Shown here: piece by piece, positions 32,239 to 41,678 of the stretch
Position numbering within the stretch: the stretch's first letter is position 1
Layout of the letters: each line of letters opens with the position of its first letter
Source: Billgrantia aerodenitrificans
Lineage (GTDB): Bacteria; Pseudomonadota; Gammaproteobacteria; Pseudomonadales; Halomonadaceae
Length of the DNA stretch: 64,000 nt
NCBI RefSeq assembly: GCF_021404405.1
Contig: NZ_JABFTV010000002.1
Coordinates: 124,001 to 188,000 of the forward strand
Direction: 5' to 3'
Program-made: the position numbers and the translations under genes
The notes under the pieces: generated by a model
What the model was told of the DNA's origin: nothing
Seen by the model: only the letters and a program-made list of their open reading frames with translations
Databases searched by the model: none

Positions 32239-35076
32239 ATGCGCGAAGCCCGAACCACCTGCCCCTACTGCGGCGTTGGCTGTGGCGTGGTGGCCAGCGT
32301 CGAGAAGAATGAGATCGTCGACGTGCAGGGCGACCCGCAGCACCCCGCCAACTTCGGCCGCCTGTGCGTGAAGGGCTCGGCCCTGCACGAGACGCTGGGT
32401 CATGGCGGTCGCCTGACCCGGCCCATCGTCGACGGTGTGGAGAGCGATTGGGACACCGCACTGGATGCGGTGGCCAGCCGCCTGGGGGCGGTGCGCGATG
32501 CCCACGGTCCCGAAGCACTTGCTGCCTACCTATCCGGGCAGTTGCTCACCGAGGACTATTACGTTGCCAACAAGCTGTTCAAGGGCTTTCTCGGCACGCC
32601 TCACCTGGATACCAATTCGCGCCTGTGCATGGCCTCGGCGGTGGCGGCCCACAAGCGCGCCTTCGGCGCCGACGCGGTGCCGTGCTGCTACGAGGATCTC
32701 GAAGAGGCCGAGCTGGTGGTGCTGGTCGGCTCCAACCTGGCCTGGAACCATCCGGTGCTCTATCAGCGGCTGAAGGTGGCCAAGCAGCGCAACCCGCTGC
32801 TGCGGGTGGTGGTGATCGACCCGCGGGTGACCGACACCTGCGAGCTCGCCGACCTCTACCTGGGGCTCAAGCCGGGCAGCGACGCCCGCCTGTTCACCGG
32901 GCTGCTGGCGTGGATGGCTGCGCGCAACAAGCTCGACCGGGTCTATCTGGAGGCGCATACCCAGGGCTTCGAGGAGGCGCTGGCCGCGGCGCAGGAGCAG
33001 AATGCCGGCGTGGAAGCCATCGCCGCCGACTGCGACCTGGATGCGGAGCGTCTGGAGACTTTCTTCTACTGGTTTGCCAGCCACCTGCACGTGGTCACGA
33101 TGTTCTCCCAGGGGGTGAACCAGTCGAGCAGCGGTACCGACAAGGGCAACGCCATCATCAACTGCCACCTGGCCGGGGGCAAGATCGGCCTGCCGGGGGC
33201 GGGGCCGTTCTCGATCACCGGCCAGCCCAACGCCATGGGCGGGCGCGAGGTGGGCGGGCTGGCCAACCAATTGGCCGCCCACATGGATTACGACACCCCC
33301 GGGGCGCGGGACCGCGTGACGCGTTTCTGGACCACCGCGGGGCTGGTGCCGTGCCTGCCCGAAGGACCAGGCCACAAGGCGGTGGCATTGTTCGAGGCCA
33401 TCGAGCGCGACGAGGTGCAGGCGCTGTGGATCATGGCCACCAACCCGGCGGTGAGCCTGCCGCGTACCGACCGGGTACGCGCGGCGCTGGCGAAATGCCC
33501 GCTGGTAATCGTTTCCGACTGCATGGCCAATGCCGACCTGCTGGCCTATGCCGATATCGTGCTGCCGGCTTCGAGCTGGTCGGAGAAGGACGGTACGGTG
33601 ACCAACTCCGAGCGGCGCATCTCGCGCCAGCGCGGCATCCTGCCACCGCCGGGCGAGGCCCGGCACGACTGGTGGGCGCTGTGCGAGGTGGCCAAGCGGC
33701 TGGGCTTCGGCGAGGCCTTCGGCTACACCCACCCCAGCGAGATCTTCGACGAGCACGCCCGGCTCTCCGGCTTCGAGAACGGCGAGGGGCCGGGTGAGCG
33801 GCGGCGGCTGTTCGACATTTCCGGCCTGGCCGGGCTCGGCCGCGCCGCCTACGATGCTTTAGAGCCGATCCAGTGGCCGGTCAATGTCGCTGCCCCCCGC
33901 GGCACCGCGCGACTCTTCACCGACGGCCGCTTCGCCACGCCCGATGGGCTGGCGCGGATGGTGCCGGTGCGTTCGCGTCCGCCGACTCAGGCGCTGGACG
34001 CAGCGCGCCCGCTGCGGCTCAATACCGGGCGCATTCGCGACCAGTGGCATACCATGACCCGCACCGCCCGCTCGCCGCGGCTGATGAACCACCGTGCCGA
34101 GCCGTTCATCGAGATCGCCCCGGAAGATGCCGCTGCGCTGGGGGTGGAAGAGCAGGGTCTGGCCTGCCTGCAGGGTGTCGGCGGTCGCTATGTCGGCCGC
34201 GTGCGGGTGTCGCGCGGGCAGCGCCGCGGCGAGGTGTTCGTACCGATGCATTGGAACGGCCATTTCAGCGGATCGGCCTTTTCCGGAGCGCTGATCGATA
34301 ACCATGTCGACCCGGTTTCCGGCCAGCCGGAATCCAAGCACGGGGCGGTGGCGCTGGCGCCGCTGCCGGTGGAGTGGGAGGCTACCCTGCTGGTGGCGGA
34401 CGACCTGGGTGTGGCCGAATCGCGCTGGTGCGACCGCAGCCAGTACTGGGCGCGGATTCCGCTGGGCGCCGCTCAGCGCTGGCAGCTGGCCGGCGGTCAG
34501 CCAAGCGCCGGTGGCGGAATTGAAAGCGCAAGTGGCGAAGTCGAGAGCGCCCACGGCGAGATGGCCCACGGTGAGATGGCCCGCGGCGAAATGGAAACCG
34601 CCTCGCCGGAGTGGCTGAGCTGGCTCGAGGCGACCCTGCCGGTGCCGCCCACCTTGTGGTGCACCGACCCGGCTAGCGGGCGCCTGCGTGCCGCGGGGGT
34701 CGATGACGCCGGGCGCCTGCGCTGGTGGTTCATGTCGGGGCCGCCCAAGGAGCTGCCCAACCTGGCCTGGCTCGCCGAGCGTTTCGGCGAAGCAGCAAGT
34801 GGCGAGAGCATGGCCGCCGAGCACCGCCGCCGCCTGCTGGCCGGCTGCGACGATGGCGCCGCCAATCAGGGACCGGTGGTGTGTAGCTGCCATCAGGTGG
34901 GTCAACGCGCTATCCTAGGAGCCATCCGTGAAGGCGACGACAGCGTCGAGGCGCTGGGCGCCCGGCTAGCCTGTGGCACCCAGTGCGGAAGCTGCATTCC
35001 CGAGCTGAAATCGCTGATCGAAGAGGAGAAGGCCCATGCGCTCGCTGAGCCAATTGAAGACCCTGCTGTCGCCTGA
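32239..35076 (+). CDS. nasA: Assimilatory nitrate reductase catalytic subunit
   Basis: A 945-residue molybdopterin oxidoreductase reducing nitrate to nitrite in the cytoplasm. The N-terminal [4Fe-4S] motif CPYCGVGCGV is at residues 8-17, followed by the Mo-bisMGD core (LCVKGSALHETLG, FSQGVNQSSSGTDKGNAIIN, QPNAMGGREVGGLAN). A C-terminal BFD-like [2Fe-2S] domain (VVCSCHQVGQ, CGTQCGSCIPELK) is the likely electron entry point from the NasB-like flavoprotein. A linker near residues 757-788 holds short repeats (HGEMAHGEMARGEM). ATG 32239 has AGAGGAG upstream. It overlaps cobA by 41 bases. Confidence 0.95.
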   Translation: MREARTTCPYCGVGCGVVASVEKNEIVDVQGDPQHPANFGRLCVKGSALHETLGHGGRLTRPIVDGVESDWDTALDAVASRLGAVRDAHGPEALAAYLSGQLLTEDYYVANKLFKGFLGTPHLDTNSRLCMASAVAAHKRAFGADAVPCCYEDLEEAELVVLVGSNLAWNHPVLYQRLKVAKQRNPLLRVVVIDPRVTDTCELADLYLGLKPGSDARLFTGLLAWMAARNKLDRVYLEAHTQGFEEALAAAQEQNAGVEAIAADCDLDAERLETFFYWFASHLHVVTMFSQGVNQSSSGTDKGNAIINCHLAGGKIGLPGAGPFSITGQPNAMGGREVGGLANQLAAHMDYDTPGARDRVTRFWTTAGLVPCLPEGPGHKAVALFEAIERDEVQALWIMATNPAVSLPRTDRVRAALAKCPLVIVSDCMANADLLAYADIVLPASSWSEKDGTVTNSERRISRQRGILPPPGEARHDWWALCEVAKRLGFGEAFGYTHPSEIFDEHARLSGFENGEGPGERRRLFDISGLAGLGRAAYDALEPIQWPVNVAAPRGTARLFTDGRFATPDGLARMVPVRSRPPTQALDAARPLRLNTGRIRDQWHTMTRTARSPRLMNHRAEPFIEIAPEDAAALGVEEQGLACLQGVGGRYVGRVRVSRGQRRGEVFVPMHWNGHFSGSAFSGALIDNHVDPVSGQPESKHGAVALAPLPVEWEATLLVADDLGVAESRWCDRSQYWARIPLGAAQRWQLAGGQPSAGGGIESASGEVESAHGEMAHGEMARGEMETASPEWLSWLEATLPVPPTLWCTDPASGRLRAAGVDDAGRLRWWFMSGPPKELPNLAWLAERFGEAASGESMAAEHRRRLLAGCDDGAANQGPVVCSCHQVGQRAILGAIREGDDSVEALGARLACGTQCGSCIPELKSLIEEEKAHALAEPIEDPAVA

Positions 35077-35986
35077 GGCCTGGCTCAAGGCGCTGCTGCC
35101 GAAAGCGCTGGGGCAGGCGGCACTGTCGCGCCTGCATGGCCTCGGCCATATCGTGCGCTCGCCGTTCGGTGGATCGCGCACCACGCCGGCGCCCACCGTG
35201 ACCTTGGATGGTGAGTGTCGTGCCGGCTGCGTCTACCTGGTGGGGGCGGGCAGCGGCGACGTCGAGCTGCTCACGCTGAAGGCCGCGCGCCTGCTGCAAC
35301 AGGCCGATGCGGTGGTCTACGACCGCCTGGTGGGCGACGACGTGCTGGCGTTGATTCCCGCCGGCCACGAGCGCTACTACGTGGGCAAGGAGCGCGGCCA
35401 CCACAGTGTGCCCCAGGCCGAGATCGGCGCGCTGCTGGTGAAGCTGGCACAGGAAGGGAAATCGGTGGTGCGGCTGAAGGGCGGCGATCCCGGCGTGTTC
35501 GGTCGCATGGGCGAGGAGCTCGCTGCGCTGGCGGAGGGCGGCATTCAGGCCGAGATCGTGCCGGGTATCACCGCCGCCTCGGCGGCGGCGGCCGATATGG
35601 GCATTCCGCTCACCGACCGCGCCCACGCCCAGCAGCTGCGCTTCATCACCGCCCAGCTGTGCCGCAAGGACGGCGAGCCCGACTGGGCCACCCTGGCGCG
35701 CCAGGACGAGACGCTGATCTTCTACATGGGGCTGACCAAGGTCGAGGCTATTTGCGCCGGGCTGCGGCGCAACGGGCTGCCCGACGACTGGCCGATCATG
35801 CTGGTGGCCAACGCCAGCCTGCCCGAACAGGCCTCGCTGGTGGGCACCCTGGCCGACATGCCCGCCAAACTGGCCGCCTCGCCGCTGCCTTCGCCCTGCC
35901 TGATCGTGGTCGGCAGCGTGGTGCGCATGACCGAGACGACCCCCGCCGCCGGAGACAAGGCTCTGGCAGCGCCGCCGACACCGTAA
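35036..35986 (+). CDS. cobA: Uroporphyrinogen-III C-methyltransferase (siroheme synthesis)
   Basis: A 316-residue protein with an unusual 60-residue N-terminal extension before the methylase core. The core has CVYLVGAGSGDVELLTLKAA, VVYDRLVGDDVLALIP, GKSVVRLKGGDPGVFGRMGE and VPGITAASAAAADMGIPLTD. It makes precorrin-2 from uroporphyrinogen III using SAM, feeding siroheme to NirB. The start at 35036 lies inside the nasA end and has GAGGAGAAGG upstream, so it is cotranscribed with nasA. The CysG dehydrogenase/ferrochelatase domain is absent. Confidence 0.9.
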   Translation: MRSLSQLKTLLSPEAWLKALLPKALGQAALSRLHGLGHIVRSPFGGSRTTPAPTVTLDGECRAGCVYLVGAGSGDVELLTLKAARLLQQADAVVYDRLVGDDVLALIPAGHERYYVGKERGHHSVPQAEIGALLVKLAQEGKSVVRLKGGDPGVFGRMGEELAALAEGGIQAEIVPGITAASAAAADMGIPLTDRAHAQQLRFITAQLCRKDGEPDWATLARQDETLIFYMGLTKVEAICAGLRRNGLPDDWPIMLVANASLPEQASLVGTLADMPAKLAASPLPSPCLIVVGSVVRMTETTPAAGDKALAAPPTP

Positions 35987-36112
35987 CGCTCGTCACTCAA
36001 GAACACGCTCGCAGCTTCTGCTTATTAGGCGCAGCTCGCTGAAGGGGACTAGGCTGATTCTCGACCTCGACGCAGTCGGGCTGGATGCCCTCTCTCACGG
36101 CAAGGAGCTGCC

Positions 36113-37177
36113 ATGCAAGAAATCGAGCGGAACGAGAGTGCGCTCTCACGTTTCACCCGACGCACGCTGATCGTCATCGGGCTTGCCAGCCTGGTGGCGG
36201 TGCTGTTGTTCTTCGCCAGTCAGCTCATCGATGTGATGCTGCTAGTCTTTGCCAGCATTCTGGTTGCCGTGGCCATCGACGGTGCGGTGCGGCTGTGTCA
36301 GCGCTATCTGCCCTTGAGTCGACCCTGGGCGCTGTTGCTGGCGCTGCTCATGATCTGCCTGAGCATGGTGGGCTTGGGGGCGCTGATTGGCCCACGTATC
36401 GGCGAGCAGCTGCCGCAACTGGTGGCTGAACTGCCCCAGGCGTTCCAGCAGTTCCTGAACAACTTCCGTGAGCTGCCCGGCATCGAAACGGCGATGGCGG
36501 AAGTGGAGGAGCCGGCGCAACTGATCGGCGAGCCCGTCATCGACTATTTCACCAATTTCTTTGCCACCACCTTCGGCGCCATTGCCAGCTTCTTCCTGAT
36601 CTTGCTGATCGGCTTCTATCTGGTGCTCAGCCCGGCCAAGTACATCGGCAACGTGTTGCTGCTGTGCCCGCCCGCGAAACGCGACCGGCTGGCCCAGGTG
36701 CTGTGCATGCAGGGCAGGGCACTGCGCCTATGGCTGCTGAGCCGGCTCGTCTCGATGGTGTTCGTGGGCGTTTCCGTGGCGTTGGGGCTGGTCCTGCTCG
36801 GCGTGCCCATGGCTGGCGCCCTTGGCCTGGTGGCGGGGCTGTTCACCTTCATTCCCTACCTGGGGCCGATCATCGGTGCCATCCCGACGATCCTGATCGC
36901 CTTTCTCGAATCGCCCCAACTGGCGCTGTATGCCCTGATTCTCTATTTCGTGGTCGAGACCCTGGAGTCGAACCTGGTGATGCCGCTGGCCGCCAAGGGG
37001 CTGGTGCGACTGCCACCCGCCTATACCGTCATCGTGCAGCTGGCCGGGGCGGCCGTGGCCGGTGTGGCCGGCGTGATTCTCTCGACGCCCCTTGCGGTGG
37101 TTGCCGTGGTCACGCTGCAGGCGCTCTACATCAACGACGTGCTGGGGGACGACATCGAGGTTCTCGGCGGGCGCTAG
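36113..37177 (+). CDS. AI-2E (PerM/YdiK) family transporter
   Basis: A 354-residue membrane protein with the AI-2E family layout: two N-terminal helices (LIVIGLASLVAVLLFFAS, DVMLLVFASILVAVAIDG), a pair of helices, a long soluble segment (about 105-150), and C-terminal blocks GLVAGLFTFIPYLGPIIGAI and PLAAKGLVRLPPAYTVIVQL. Relatives export autoinducer-2 or act as Na+(Li+)/H+ antiporters; the substrate here is unknown. AAGGAG precedes the ATG. Confidence 0.85.
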   Translation: MQEIERNESALSRFTRRTLIVIGLASLVAVLLFFASQLIDVMLLVFASILVAVAIDGAVRLCQRYLPLSRPWALLLALLMICLSMVGLGALIGPRIGEQLPQLVAELPQAFQQFLNNFRELPGIETAMAEVEEPAQLIGEPVIDYFTNFFATTFGAIASFFLILLIGFYLVLSPAKYIGNVLLLCPPAKRDRLAQVLCMQGRALRLWLLSRLVSMVFVGVSVALGLVLLGVPMAGALGLVAGLFTFIPYLGPIIGAIPTILIAFLESPQLALYALILYFVVETLESNLVMPLAAKGLVRLPPAYTVIVQLAGAAVAGVAGVILSTPLAVVAVVTLQALYINDVLGDDIEVLGGR

Positions 37178-37195
37178 AGGGCGGCCGGCTCACGC

Positions 37196-39688
37196 CTATC
37201 CCCCTCGACCGGTATCGTCGTGCAGTGAGACGGCCTCGCGTACGGTCTGGTGCACGATGAGGCGCAGTTCGTCATCGTCCCAGGGCTTGGTCAGGAACTT
37301 GTACACGGCGCCCTCGTTGATGGCTTCGGTGACCGTTTTCAGGTCGGTATAGCCGGAGAGCAGGATCTGCAGCGTTCGCGGGTAGAGTGCCTTGATGCGC
37401 TTGAGAAACTCCGTGCCGTTCATCTCGGGCATGCGCTGGTCGCTGATGACCAGGGCAACCTCCTCGGTGGCCAGCAGCTCGAAGGCCTGCTGGGCGCTGC
37501 TAGCGGTCAGGATGCGGTAGCCCTCGCGGCGCAGTGTGCGGGTCAGGGCGCGCAGGACGTTGATCTCATCGTCGACCAGCAGGATCGTCGGGGTCGAGGC
37601 GTCGGGCTGGGCAAGGTCGGTCTCGTGAGCCCTCGCGTTATGTTCTCTCATGAACGCGACCAGATCGTCGAAGGGCATGGGGCGAGCGAAGTAGAAGCCT
37701 TGGAAGAGATCGCACCAGAGCCTGCTGAGATAGGCATGGTGAGCCTGCGTCTCGACCCCCTCGGCGATGACCTTGAGCTGCAGGCGGTTGGCCATGGCGA
37801 TGATGCCCTGGACGATGGCGGCATCGCGATGGTCGCTGATCACATCCTTGATGAAGGAGCGGTCGATCTTGATCTTGTCGATGGGCAGATGCTTGAGATA
37901 GCTCAGGCTGGAAAAGCCGGTACCGAAGTCGTCGATGACCACGCCGATACCATGCTGGCGCAGGGCGGACAGGGTCTCGATGGCCTTGTCGGTGCTGTCC
38001 ATCAGGATGTTCTCGGTGAGCTCCAGCTCCAGCAGGGCGGCCGGCAGGCCGGTCTCTTCCAGCATGGCCAGCACGGCCTCGACGAACCCGCTGCGATGGA
38101 ACTGCGTCGGCGAAAGGTTGACCGCCATCGGGAGCTGCCCCAACCCCATGTCCATGAGGCGGCGATTGTCCTGGCAGGCGGTGCGCACGACCCAGTCGTT
38201 GATGGCGACGATCTGGCCGGTTTCCTCGGCCAGGCCGATGAATTCTCCCGGCGGGATGAAACCACGCTCGGGATGGTGCCAGCGAATCAGCGCCTCGTAG
38301 CCGACCACGCGGCTGCTGGCACCGTGGAACTGCGGCTGATAGTGCAGCTCGAACTGACCCTCGTCGATGGCGCGCTGCAGGGCGCTGCGCAAGGCAACGC
38401 GATGGCTGACTCTGTCATCGAGCTCGCGCGAGAACCAGTAGTAGGTGTTGCGGCCGCGGCGCTTGGCCTGGTACATCGCCAGATCGGCCTGCTGAATGAG
38501 CTGGTCGGGTGCACCGCTGCCATCGTGCAGGGCGATGCCGATGCTGGCGGTGAGATGCAGCTCGCGCTGGTCGATGAGATAGGGGCGGGCGACGGCTGTG
38601 AGCAGGCGTTCGACGATGGCGATGATGTCGTCCGGTTCGGGCAGCATCACGATGAAGGCATCGCCGCCAATGCGCGCCACGGTATCGCTGCGGCGCACCT
38701 GCTGCACCAGTCTGGCGGCAACTTCGATCAGGATGCGATCGCCCTGCTCGTGACCCAGGCTGTCGTTGATCGACTGAAAATCGTCCAGGTCGAGGTAGAG
38801 CAGGGCGATACGCTGCGGCTGCCCCGGCGAGGGCGTGCAGCTCTGGCGCAGGCGCCGCTCCAGATAGTGGCGATTGGCCAGGCCGGTGAGAACGTCGTGG
38901 TCGGCATGATAGGCCAGCCGCGATTCGTACTCCCGCTCCGCCGAGATGTCGTTGAGGATGCCGATGTAGTGGCTGATCTGCTGCGTATCGTCCCTCACCG
39001 GAGAAATGTGTAGATCGTTCCAGAAGGGCGAGCCATCCTTACGATAGTTGCACAGGGTCATGTGGAAATCGCGCTGTGCGTCGAGCTCGCGACGAATGCG
39101 CTGACCCAGGGCAGGGTCGGGCTGGTCGCCCTGCAGAAAGCGGCAGTTACGCCCCATGACCTCGTCGCGGCTGTAGCCGGTGATGCGTTCGAACGCGGCA
39201 TTGACGTAGACGATGGGCAGGTCGGGCGCGCGGGCATCGGCAATGACCACGCCGTTGACGCTGGATTCGATGCCTCGCTCGAGGATGCGCAGCTTTACAT
39301 CGGCTTTCTTGCGCTGGCCGATGTCCTGGAAATAGATCGCCAGCCCCTCTTCGTTGGGGTGGACGTTCACCTCCACCCACAGATCGAGCTTGGCATAATA
39401 GGCCTCGAAGCTGGCCGGTACCGACTCGTCGAAGGCGCGACGATACTCCGTTTCGAAGCGGGTGCCCTTGACATCGGGAAAGGCGTCCCACAGCAGCTGG
39501 CCGACCAACGCTTCCCGAGGGCTTCCGATGATGCGCTCAGCCGCCGGATTGACGTTGGTGATGCACCACTCCTTGTCCACCTTGATGAAGCCATCGGTGA
39601 TGCTTTCCAGTAGGCGATTCAGGCGCGCCTCGAGGCGCTTGCACTGCTCCTGGCAGCTTGCAAGCTGAAGCTCGAGAGCGTTACTCAT
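37196..39688 (-). CDS. PAS-LOV-GGDEF-EAL-REC light/redox c-di-GMP protein
   Basis: 830 residues. PAS (about 25-125); second PAS (about 135-250) with the LOV photoreceptor motif GRNCRFLQG (flavin-adduct Cys182), NYRKDGSPFWN and YIGILNDIS. The usual LOV glutamine is Leu245. The GGDEF domain (260-420) has a degenerate active site GGDAF (341-345), so cyclase activity is doubtful. The EAL domain (435-690) has YEALIRW (465-467), ELTEN and DDFGTGFS, all intact, so c-di-GMP phosphodiesterase activity is likely. A receiver domain (700-815) with ISDQRMPEMNG follows, which is an unusual C-terminal position. It overlaps the upstream gene by 8 bases. Confidence 0.87.
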   Translation of the reverse strand: MSNALELQLASCQEQCKRLEARLNRLLESITDGFIKVDKEWCITNVNPAAERIIGSPREALVGQLLWDAFPDVKGTRFETEYRRAFDESVPASFEAYYAKLDLWVEVNVHPNEEGLAIYFQDIGQRKKADVKLRILERGIESSVNGVVIADARAPDLPIVYVNAAFERITGYSRDEVMGRNCRFLQGDQPDPALGQRIRRELDAQRDFHMTLCNYRKDGSPFWNDLHISPVRDDTQQISHYIGILNDISAEREYESRLAYHADHDVLTGLANRHYLERRLRQSCTPSPGQPQRIALLYLDLDDFQSINDSLGHEQGDRILIEVAARLVQQVRRSDTVARIGGDAFIVMLPEPDDIIAIVERLLTAVARPYLIDQRELHLTASIGIALHDGSGAPDQLIQQADLAMYQAKRRGRNTYYWFSRELDDRVSHRVALRSALQRAIDEGQFELHYQPQFHGASSRVVGYEALIRWHHPERGFIPPGEFIGLAEETGQIVAINDWVVRTACQDNRRLMDMGLGQLPMAVNLSPTQFHRSGFVEAVLAMLEETGLPAALLELELTENILMDSTDKAIETLSALRQHGIGVVIDDFGTGFSSLSYLKHLPIDKIKIDRSFIKDVISDHRDAAIVQGIIAMANRLQLKVIAEGVETQAHHAYLSRLWCDLFQGFYFARPMPFDDLVAFMREHNARAHETDLAQPDASTPTILLVDDEINVLRALTRTLRREGYRILTASSAQQAFELLATEEVALVISDQRMPEMNGTEFLKRIKALYPRTLQILLSGYTDLKTVTEAINEGAVYKFLTKPWDDDELRLIVHQTVREAVSLHDDTGRGG

Positions 39689-41015
39689 CGTCCTTGTCCT
39701 CGCGATACACCAGGATCGTGTAGCGCTGATTCTCGGCTTCTTCGAGCAACATCAGCTTCTCGATCAGGTGGGCCGTGAGCTCCTTGCCCTCATGCAGCAG
39801 CAGCATGCCGCTGGTGGAACGAATGTCCTGAGCGAGTACCATCCTGGGCTGAAGCTGGCGGGTTTCCAGTGCCGTCACTGGGCGGCCATGGCTTTCGAGG
39901 TCGGGCGCCTTGTCCTGGCACAGGGCAATGAAAGCCCGGCACAGGCTGGGGTCGTAGAGGCGCCCGCTGAACTTGCGCAGCAGTTCCAGCGCACGTGGGC
40001 GAGTCACCTGCTGCGGCAGGATCATGCCGCGCTGCAGCTCGATGAAGTCGACGGCGAGCCCCAGCAGGCGGGAGCCATAGGGAATGGCTTCGCCCTGCAG
40101 TCGGTCGGGAAAGCCATTGCCGTTCCAGTGCTCTCGGTGATGGCGAATCAGCCGTGCTGTCCCTTCCATGTGCTCCAGGGACATCAGCAGGTTTTCCCCG
40201 GTGGTCGGGTAACGGCGATAGAGTTCGCGCTGCTCGCCCGTGAGCTGCTCGGCGGGGGAAGCGATCATGCGGTCGCTCCAGGCCAGCTTGCCCAAGTTGT
40301 AGAGGGCGGCGGCCAGTTCCAGTTCATGCTGCAGCTTTTCGTCCAGGCCGTGCTCTGTGGCGAAGGCTTGTACCAGGGCGCCTACCTTGGCATTGGTTTG
40401 ATAGCGCGGCGGGAAACGCTGACTGAGCAGTGACGAGAAGACCTTGGTGGCCGTCACGTAGCTCTTGCGCAGCTCCTGGAAGGCCACTTCCAGCATGTCG
40501 GAGGTCTGCTTGAGCTCCTGGGTACGCGCTTCGACGCGCTGCTCCAGCGTCGCGTTGAGCGCGGCGAGCTCCTGGTTTTGAGTTCGCGTGAGTGCTTCCA
40601 GCCGCTTTCTCTCACTCTCGGCGTGCTGATGCTGAAGGGCCTGACGCAGGGTCAGGCGTAGCCCATCGTCGTCCCAGGGCTTGGCCAGATAGCCATAGAT
40701 GTGACCGTCGTTGATGGCACGCACGGTAGCGGCCAGATCGCTCTGACCGGTGAGCAACAGGCGCTGACAGTTCGGCCATTGCTGGCGAACCCGTGTACAC
40801 AGCTCGGCGCCGTCCATGTCGGGCATCAGGAAGTCGCAGAGCAGTAGATCGATCGGTTCGCGTTCGAGTATCGCCAGGGCGGAAGGGCCATTTTCTGCGG
40901 TGTGCAATACATACCCTTCATGACGCAGCACTCGGGAGAGCGAGGCGAGCACATTGGGTTCATCGTCGACCAGTAGCAGCCTGGCGGGTACGGGTTCCTG
41001 TGCCACGTCTTCCAT
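39681..41015 (-). CDS. Response regulator with degenerate HD-GYP output domain
   Basis: A 444-residue RpfG-like protein. The receiver domain has ARLLLVDDEPNVLASLSRVL, acceptor Asp in LLLCDFLMPDMDG and the KPWDD end. A coiled-coil linker (about 130-185) follows, then an HD-GYP-type domain. The catalytic HD pair is replaced (LYNLGKL instead of LHDIGK), while RHHREHWNGNGFPDRLQGEA is recognisable. It therefore probably does not hydrolyse c-di-GMP and may bind or scaffold. The start at 41015 (MEDVAQEP) has GGGAGGAAG upstream. It heads the operon with the LOV protein. Confidence 0.85.
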   Translation of the reverse strand: MEDVAQEPVPARLLLVDDEPNVLASLSRVLRHEGYVLHTAENGPSALAILEREPIDLLLCDFLMPDMDGAELCTRVRQQWPNCQRLLLTGQSDLAATVRAINDGHIYGYLAKPWDDDGLRLTLRQALQHQHAESERKRLEALTRTQNQELAALNATLEQRVEARTQELKQTSDMLEVAFQELRKSYVTATKVFSSLLSQRFPPRYQTNAKVGALVQAFATEHGLDEKLQHELELAAALYNLGKLAWSDRMIASPAEQLTGEQRELYRRYPTTGENLLMSLEHMEGTARLIRHHREHWNGNGFPDRLQGEAIPYGSRLLGLAVDFIELQRGMILPQQVTRPRALELLRKFSGRLYDPSLCRAFIALCQDKAPDLESHGRPVTALETRQLQPRMVLAQDIRSTSGMLLLHEGKELTAHLIEKLMLLEEAENQRYTILVYREDKDDE

Positions 41016-41100
41016 GCAGCTTCCTCCCATCCTGGTGAGAACTGTGCCGAAACGGCTTTATTAACACTTATCGGCAGATGAAGAGGAAGCTTTAGGAAAT

Positions 41101-41586
41101 TCAGCCCGGGAGGTGCTCGAGAATGGTATCGACGCTGCTCTTGTCGATCACGCCACGTTCGGTATCGATGCCTACGTAGCTGACGACACCATCCTCGGCG
41201 ATCAGCGCGAAGCGCAGGCTGCGGATGCCCATGCCGGCGCCGCTGGCGTCTTTCTCCATGCCCAGGGCACGGGTCAGCTCGGCATTGCCGTCGGCCAGCA
41301 TCAGAATCGCCTGGGCGTTCTGATCCTTCTGCCAGGCGCGCATCACGAAGGCGTCGTTGACCGACATGCAGGCCAGCGTATCCACTTTTTCCAGCACCTT
41401 GTCGGCCTTGATCACGAAGCCTGGCATGTGGGTATTCGAACAGCCCGGCGTGAAGGCCCCGGGTACGCCGAACAGCACCACGCGCTTGCCGCTGAAGATG
41501 TCGCCGGTGGAGATATCCTCGGGGCCGTCGGGGCCGATGGTCTTGATCGTTACGTCGGGGATCTTGTCGCCTACCGAAATGGGCAT
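41101..41586 (-). CDS. Prx5-type peroxiredoxin
   Basis: A 161-residue AhpC/TSA-family peroxidase of the Prx5/glutaredoxin-dependent group. The peroxidatic Cys49 lies in VPGAFTPGCSNTHMPGF, with ACMSVNDAFVMRAWQKDQ and a C-terminal GIDTERGVIDKSSVDTIL. It reduces H2O2 and organic peroxides using thiols. AAGGAGC precedes the ATG at 41586; longer frames upstream run into the antisense of the neighbouring gene. Confidence 0.9.
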   Translation of the reverse strand: MPISVGDKIPDVTIKTIGPDGPEDISTGDIFSGKRVVLFGVPGAFTPGCSNTHMPGFVIKADKVLEKVDTLACMSVNDAFVMRAWQKDQNAQAILMLADGNAELTRALGMEKDASGAGMGIRSLRFALIAEDGVVSYVGIDTERGVIDKSSVDTILEHLPG

Positions 41587-41678
41587 GGGCAGCTCCTTGT
41601 CTGGGGATGGGGTCTTGGCATCGCCTGGATACTGTAGAGCAATTCCTGGATCAGGGTCGTTGCCGAATGTAGCGAGTT

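Noticed and set aside
32364..33797. Long open frames on both strands within nasA
   Set aside because: Both are low-complexity shadows of the well-supported nasA frame.
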